A DNA stretch of 64,000 bases from Chelatococcus sp. (GTDB lineage Bacteria; Pseudomonadota; Alphaproteobacteria; Rhizobiales; Beijerinckiaceae). Below, piece by piece: positions 62,871-64,000 of this stretch; positions within the stretch are counted from its first letter, which is position 1, and every line of letters starts with the position of its first letter. The stretch is from NCBI GenBank assembly GCA_003248805.1, contig QFQY01000019.1, positions 22,203 to 86,202 of the forward strand, read 5' to 3'. A program made the translations under genes and the position numbers. Under the pieces are notes generated by a model. That model saw nothing but the letters and a program-made list of their open reading frames with translations, searched no databases and was not told the origin of the DNA.

Positions 62871-63010
62871 GCGAAGGCGACCGGCCGTTTCAGTGAGGAT
62901 TTCAAGCGCGATGCGGTGGCGCAGGTCACCGAGCGGGGGTGCACGGTCGCCGAGGTTTCGCAACGGCCTGCGGTGATCTCTCACTCGCCTTATGCGTGGA
63001 AGCAGAGGTT
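62871..63010 (+). mobile_element. IS3-family transposase OrfA remnant (plus strand)
   Basis: A frame without its own start reads AAKATGRFSEDFKRDAVAQV, then TERGCTVAEVSQ and SHSPYAWKQRF. This is the N-terminal HTH region of an IS3-family OrfA (typical RFSEEFKRDAV, then VSTHSLYAWKKRF). It stops abruptly near 63010, where homology to a second, opposite IS3 fragment begins. No OrfB or inverted repeat remains on this side. Confidence 0.8.
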
Positions 63011-63248
63011 CGCGGCCGCTGTCGACCTTAAGCCTTCTTCACCCATTCGCCGAGCGTCTGCGCCGTGCAACCGATCTTGCGCGAAATCGACGTGATCGCA
63101 GCCCGGCGCGACGGGTGCTCGGCTTCCTGTTCCAGCACCATCCGCGCCGCGCAGGCGCGCGTCTCAGGCGAAAACGGGTTCGTCGTCTTGCCCGTCATGG
63201 CCCGGTCCTCTCACGAGGTGGGGCCTCCGACAAACCCGGGGCAGTTCA
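63009..63248 (-). mobile_element. IS3-family transposase OrfA remnant (minus strand) with IS end
   Basis: From ATG at 63198 on the minus strand the frame reads MTGKTTNPFSPETRACAARM and VLEQEAEHPSRRAAITSISR, then KIGCTAQTLGEWVKKA and a TAA at 63028. In intact relatives KKA is followed by EVDSG; here GCT-T-AAG-GTC-GAC-AGC shows one extra base that creates the stop, so the gene is frameshifted. Upstream, TGAACTGCCCCGGGTTTGTC (63248-63229) looks like the IS terminal repeat. The element is cut off at the junction with the plus-strand remnant. Confidence 0.8.
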
Positions 63249-63258
63249 GTTCAAGATC

Positions 63259-63284
63259 GGACGCCCGGCTAAGACCGGGCGTCC
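63259..63284 (-). terminator. Strong GC hairpin downstream of nrdJ
   Basis: GGACGCCCGG and CCGGGCGTCC form a perfect 10-bp stem with a 6-base loop, 76 bp after the nrdJ stop on the minus strand. There is no T-run, so termination is likely but not certain; it also shields nrdJ from the IS remnants. Confidence 0.6.
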
Positions 63285-63359
63285 GTAGACCGATTGCGGA
63301 ACTCGACCGACAATCGCGGCAACATCATGCGCTTCTGTTCAACCGGGTAGCCGGAAGCA

Positions 63360-64000
63360 TCAAGAGCAGCCGGTCGTCGACCCGCAGGTGTTGCACTTCA
63401 GGCAGGTTCCGTTGCGGACCAGCGTGAAGTTGCCGCATTCGCCGCAGCTGTCGCCGACATAGCCCTTCATGATCGCCTCGGCCCGGCGCTCGGACTGGGA
63501 CGGCTGGGCGGCTGGGGTCGCGAAGCCGAGCTTGGCGATCTCCGCCTCGCCATAGGCCTCGGGCTCGTCCTTCAGCGCCGTCGCGCCTGCCGTGGCGAGC
63601 GCGGTCAGCGTGGCGCCGCCGCGCGCCACCGCGTCGTTCGCCGCGCCACCGCCCTGGATGGCGAGCAGGTTGATCGGCCGGCCGCGGCGGAAGCCGGTCG
63701 AGGCGAGCGGAGTGGTCGTGACGGGAGCGGCCGTCTCCGGCGCCTTGCCCTGGGCGACGCCGCCGCCCATCACGTCATGGCCGATCTCGCTCGGGTCGAC
63801 ATGGGCGAGGTCGTTGCGGCCGAGATAGGAGATCGCCAGCTCGCGGAAGACGTAGTCGAGGATCGAGGTCGCGTTCTTGATCGACTGGTTGCCCTGCACG
63901 AAGCCCGAGGGTTCGAAGCGCGTGAAGGTGAAGGCCTCGACATACTCCTCCAGCGGCACGCCGTATTGCAGGCCGAGCGAGACCGCGATGGCGAAGTTGT
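63360..64000 (-). CDS. nrdJ: Adenosylcobalamin-dependent ribonucleotide reductase, C-terminal fragment
   Basis: The last 213 codons of class II ribonucleotide reductase; the 5' part lies beyond the window. The frame NFAIAVSLGLQYGVPLEEYV, then EAFTFTRFEPSGFVQGNQSI and KNATSILDYVFRELAISYLG, is the strongly conserved NrdJ end of alphaproteobacteria. The C-terminal tail is cysteine-rich (CGECGNFTLVRNGTC, then CNTCGSTTGC), giving CxxC pairs that bind zinc or relay electrons. It supplies deoxyribonucleotides using vitamin B12 and is the housekeeping gene that best fixes the lineage of this window. Confidence 0.95.
   Translation of the reverse strand, partial: NFAIAVSLGLQYGVPLEEYVEAFTFTRFEPSGFVQGNQSIKNATSILDYVFRELAISYLGRNDLAHVDPSEIGHDVMGGGVAQGKAPETAAPVTTTPLASTGFRRGRPINLLAIQGGGAANDAVARGGATLTALATAGATALKDEPEAYGEAEIAKLGFATPAAQPSQSERRAEAIMKGYVGDSCGECGNFTLVRNGTCLKCNTCGSTTGCS

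Noticed and set aside
62992..63288. 98-codon plus-strand frame over the IS remnants
   Set aside because: Antisense of the minus-strand OrfA fragment, Arg-rich, with no similarity to any family.

Overview
The window is high-GC DNA from an alphaproteobacterium of the Hyphomicrobiales (Rhizobiales), most like Bosea or a close relative. The grounds are a terminal fragment of an adenosylcobalamin-dependent ribonucleotide reductase, hairpin-forming intergenic repeats of the kind common in that order, and a dense run of ABC/TRAP uptake systems, each with its own FCD-type GntR, RpiR or LysR regulator. The genus is inference. No tRNA, rRNA or CRISPR array was seen.

Layout. (1) 1-5.6 kb: a four-carbon sugar-acid type cluster with a PdxA-family dehydrogenase (cut by the window edge), a homoserine-dehydrogenase-like oxidoreductase with a SAF domain, a GntR regulator and a TRAP transporter (dctQMP). 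The same palindromic operator lies at both outer promoters. (2) 5.6-7.7 kb: a cyclase-family hydrolase divergent from a GntR gene. A second copy of the GntR palindrome now leads only to a hairpin repeat fused to the C-terminal half of an SDR gene, which looks like a deletion scar. (3) 7.7-15.1 kb: a DadA-like flavoprotein, an RpiR regulator, a peptide-type binding protein with two permeases but no ATPase, and an M81 (MlrC-like) peptidase. (4) 15.1-21.3 kb: a four-gene ABC importer divergent from a GntR gene and mannonate dehydratase (uxuA). (5) 21.8-31.8 kb: a seven-gene operon (branched-chain-amino-acid-type ABC importer, carboxymuconolactone-decarboxylase-like protein, metallo-beta-lactamase hydrolase) converging on a two-gene operon (dehydrogenase of the 3-hydroxyisobutyrate family, alpha/beta hydrolase), followed by a GntR gene and a divergent tripartite-tricarboxylate binding protein. 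The 10-mer TCAGACAATC lies at all three promoters and suggests one regulon for an unassigned catabolic pathway.

(6) 31.9-43.1 kb: LysR, a small unknown protein coupled to a quinone oxidoreductase, a DUF1254/DUF1214 protein, an octaheme cytochrome with C-terminal TPRs, an outer-membrane barrel, an arylsulfatase and a small secreted protein with an FNR-type box upstream. (7) 43.2-50.0 kb: a dipeptide/oligopeptide-type ABC importer with a fused double ATPase, behind gamma-glutamyltransferase. (8) 50.1-55.8 kb: a BisC/TorZ-type molybdoenzyme translationally coupled to a class III CoA-transferase, flanked by two paralogous LysR regulators. (9) 55.9-62.8 kb: a ferric-siderophore operon (TonB receptor, siderophore-interacting protein, fhuC, fhuD, fused fhuB) closed by a strong terminator. 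(10) 62.8-64 kb: two abutting IS3-family remnants in opposite orientation, then the 3' end of nrdJ.

The main pattern is modular. Each catabolic island carries its own transporter, enzymes and regulator, and several islands have a distinct palindrome that can be read directly from the sequence. Start sites were chosen from ribosome-binding sites and overlaps; alternatives are given where they matter.
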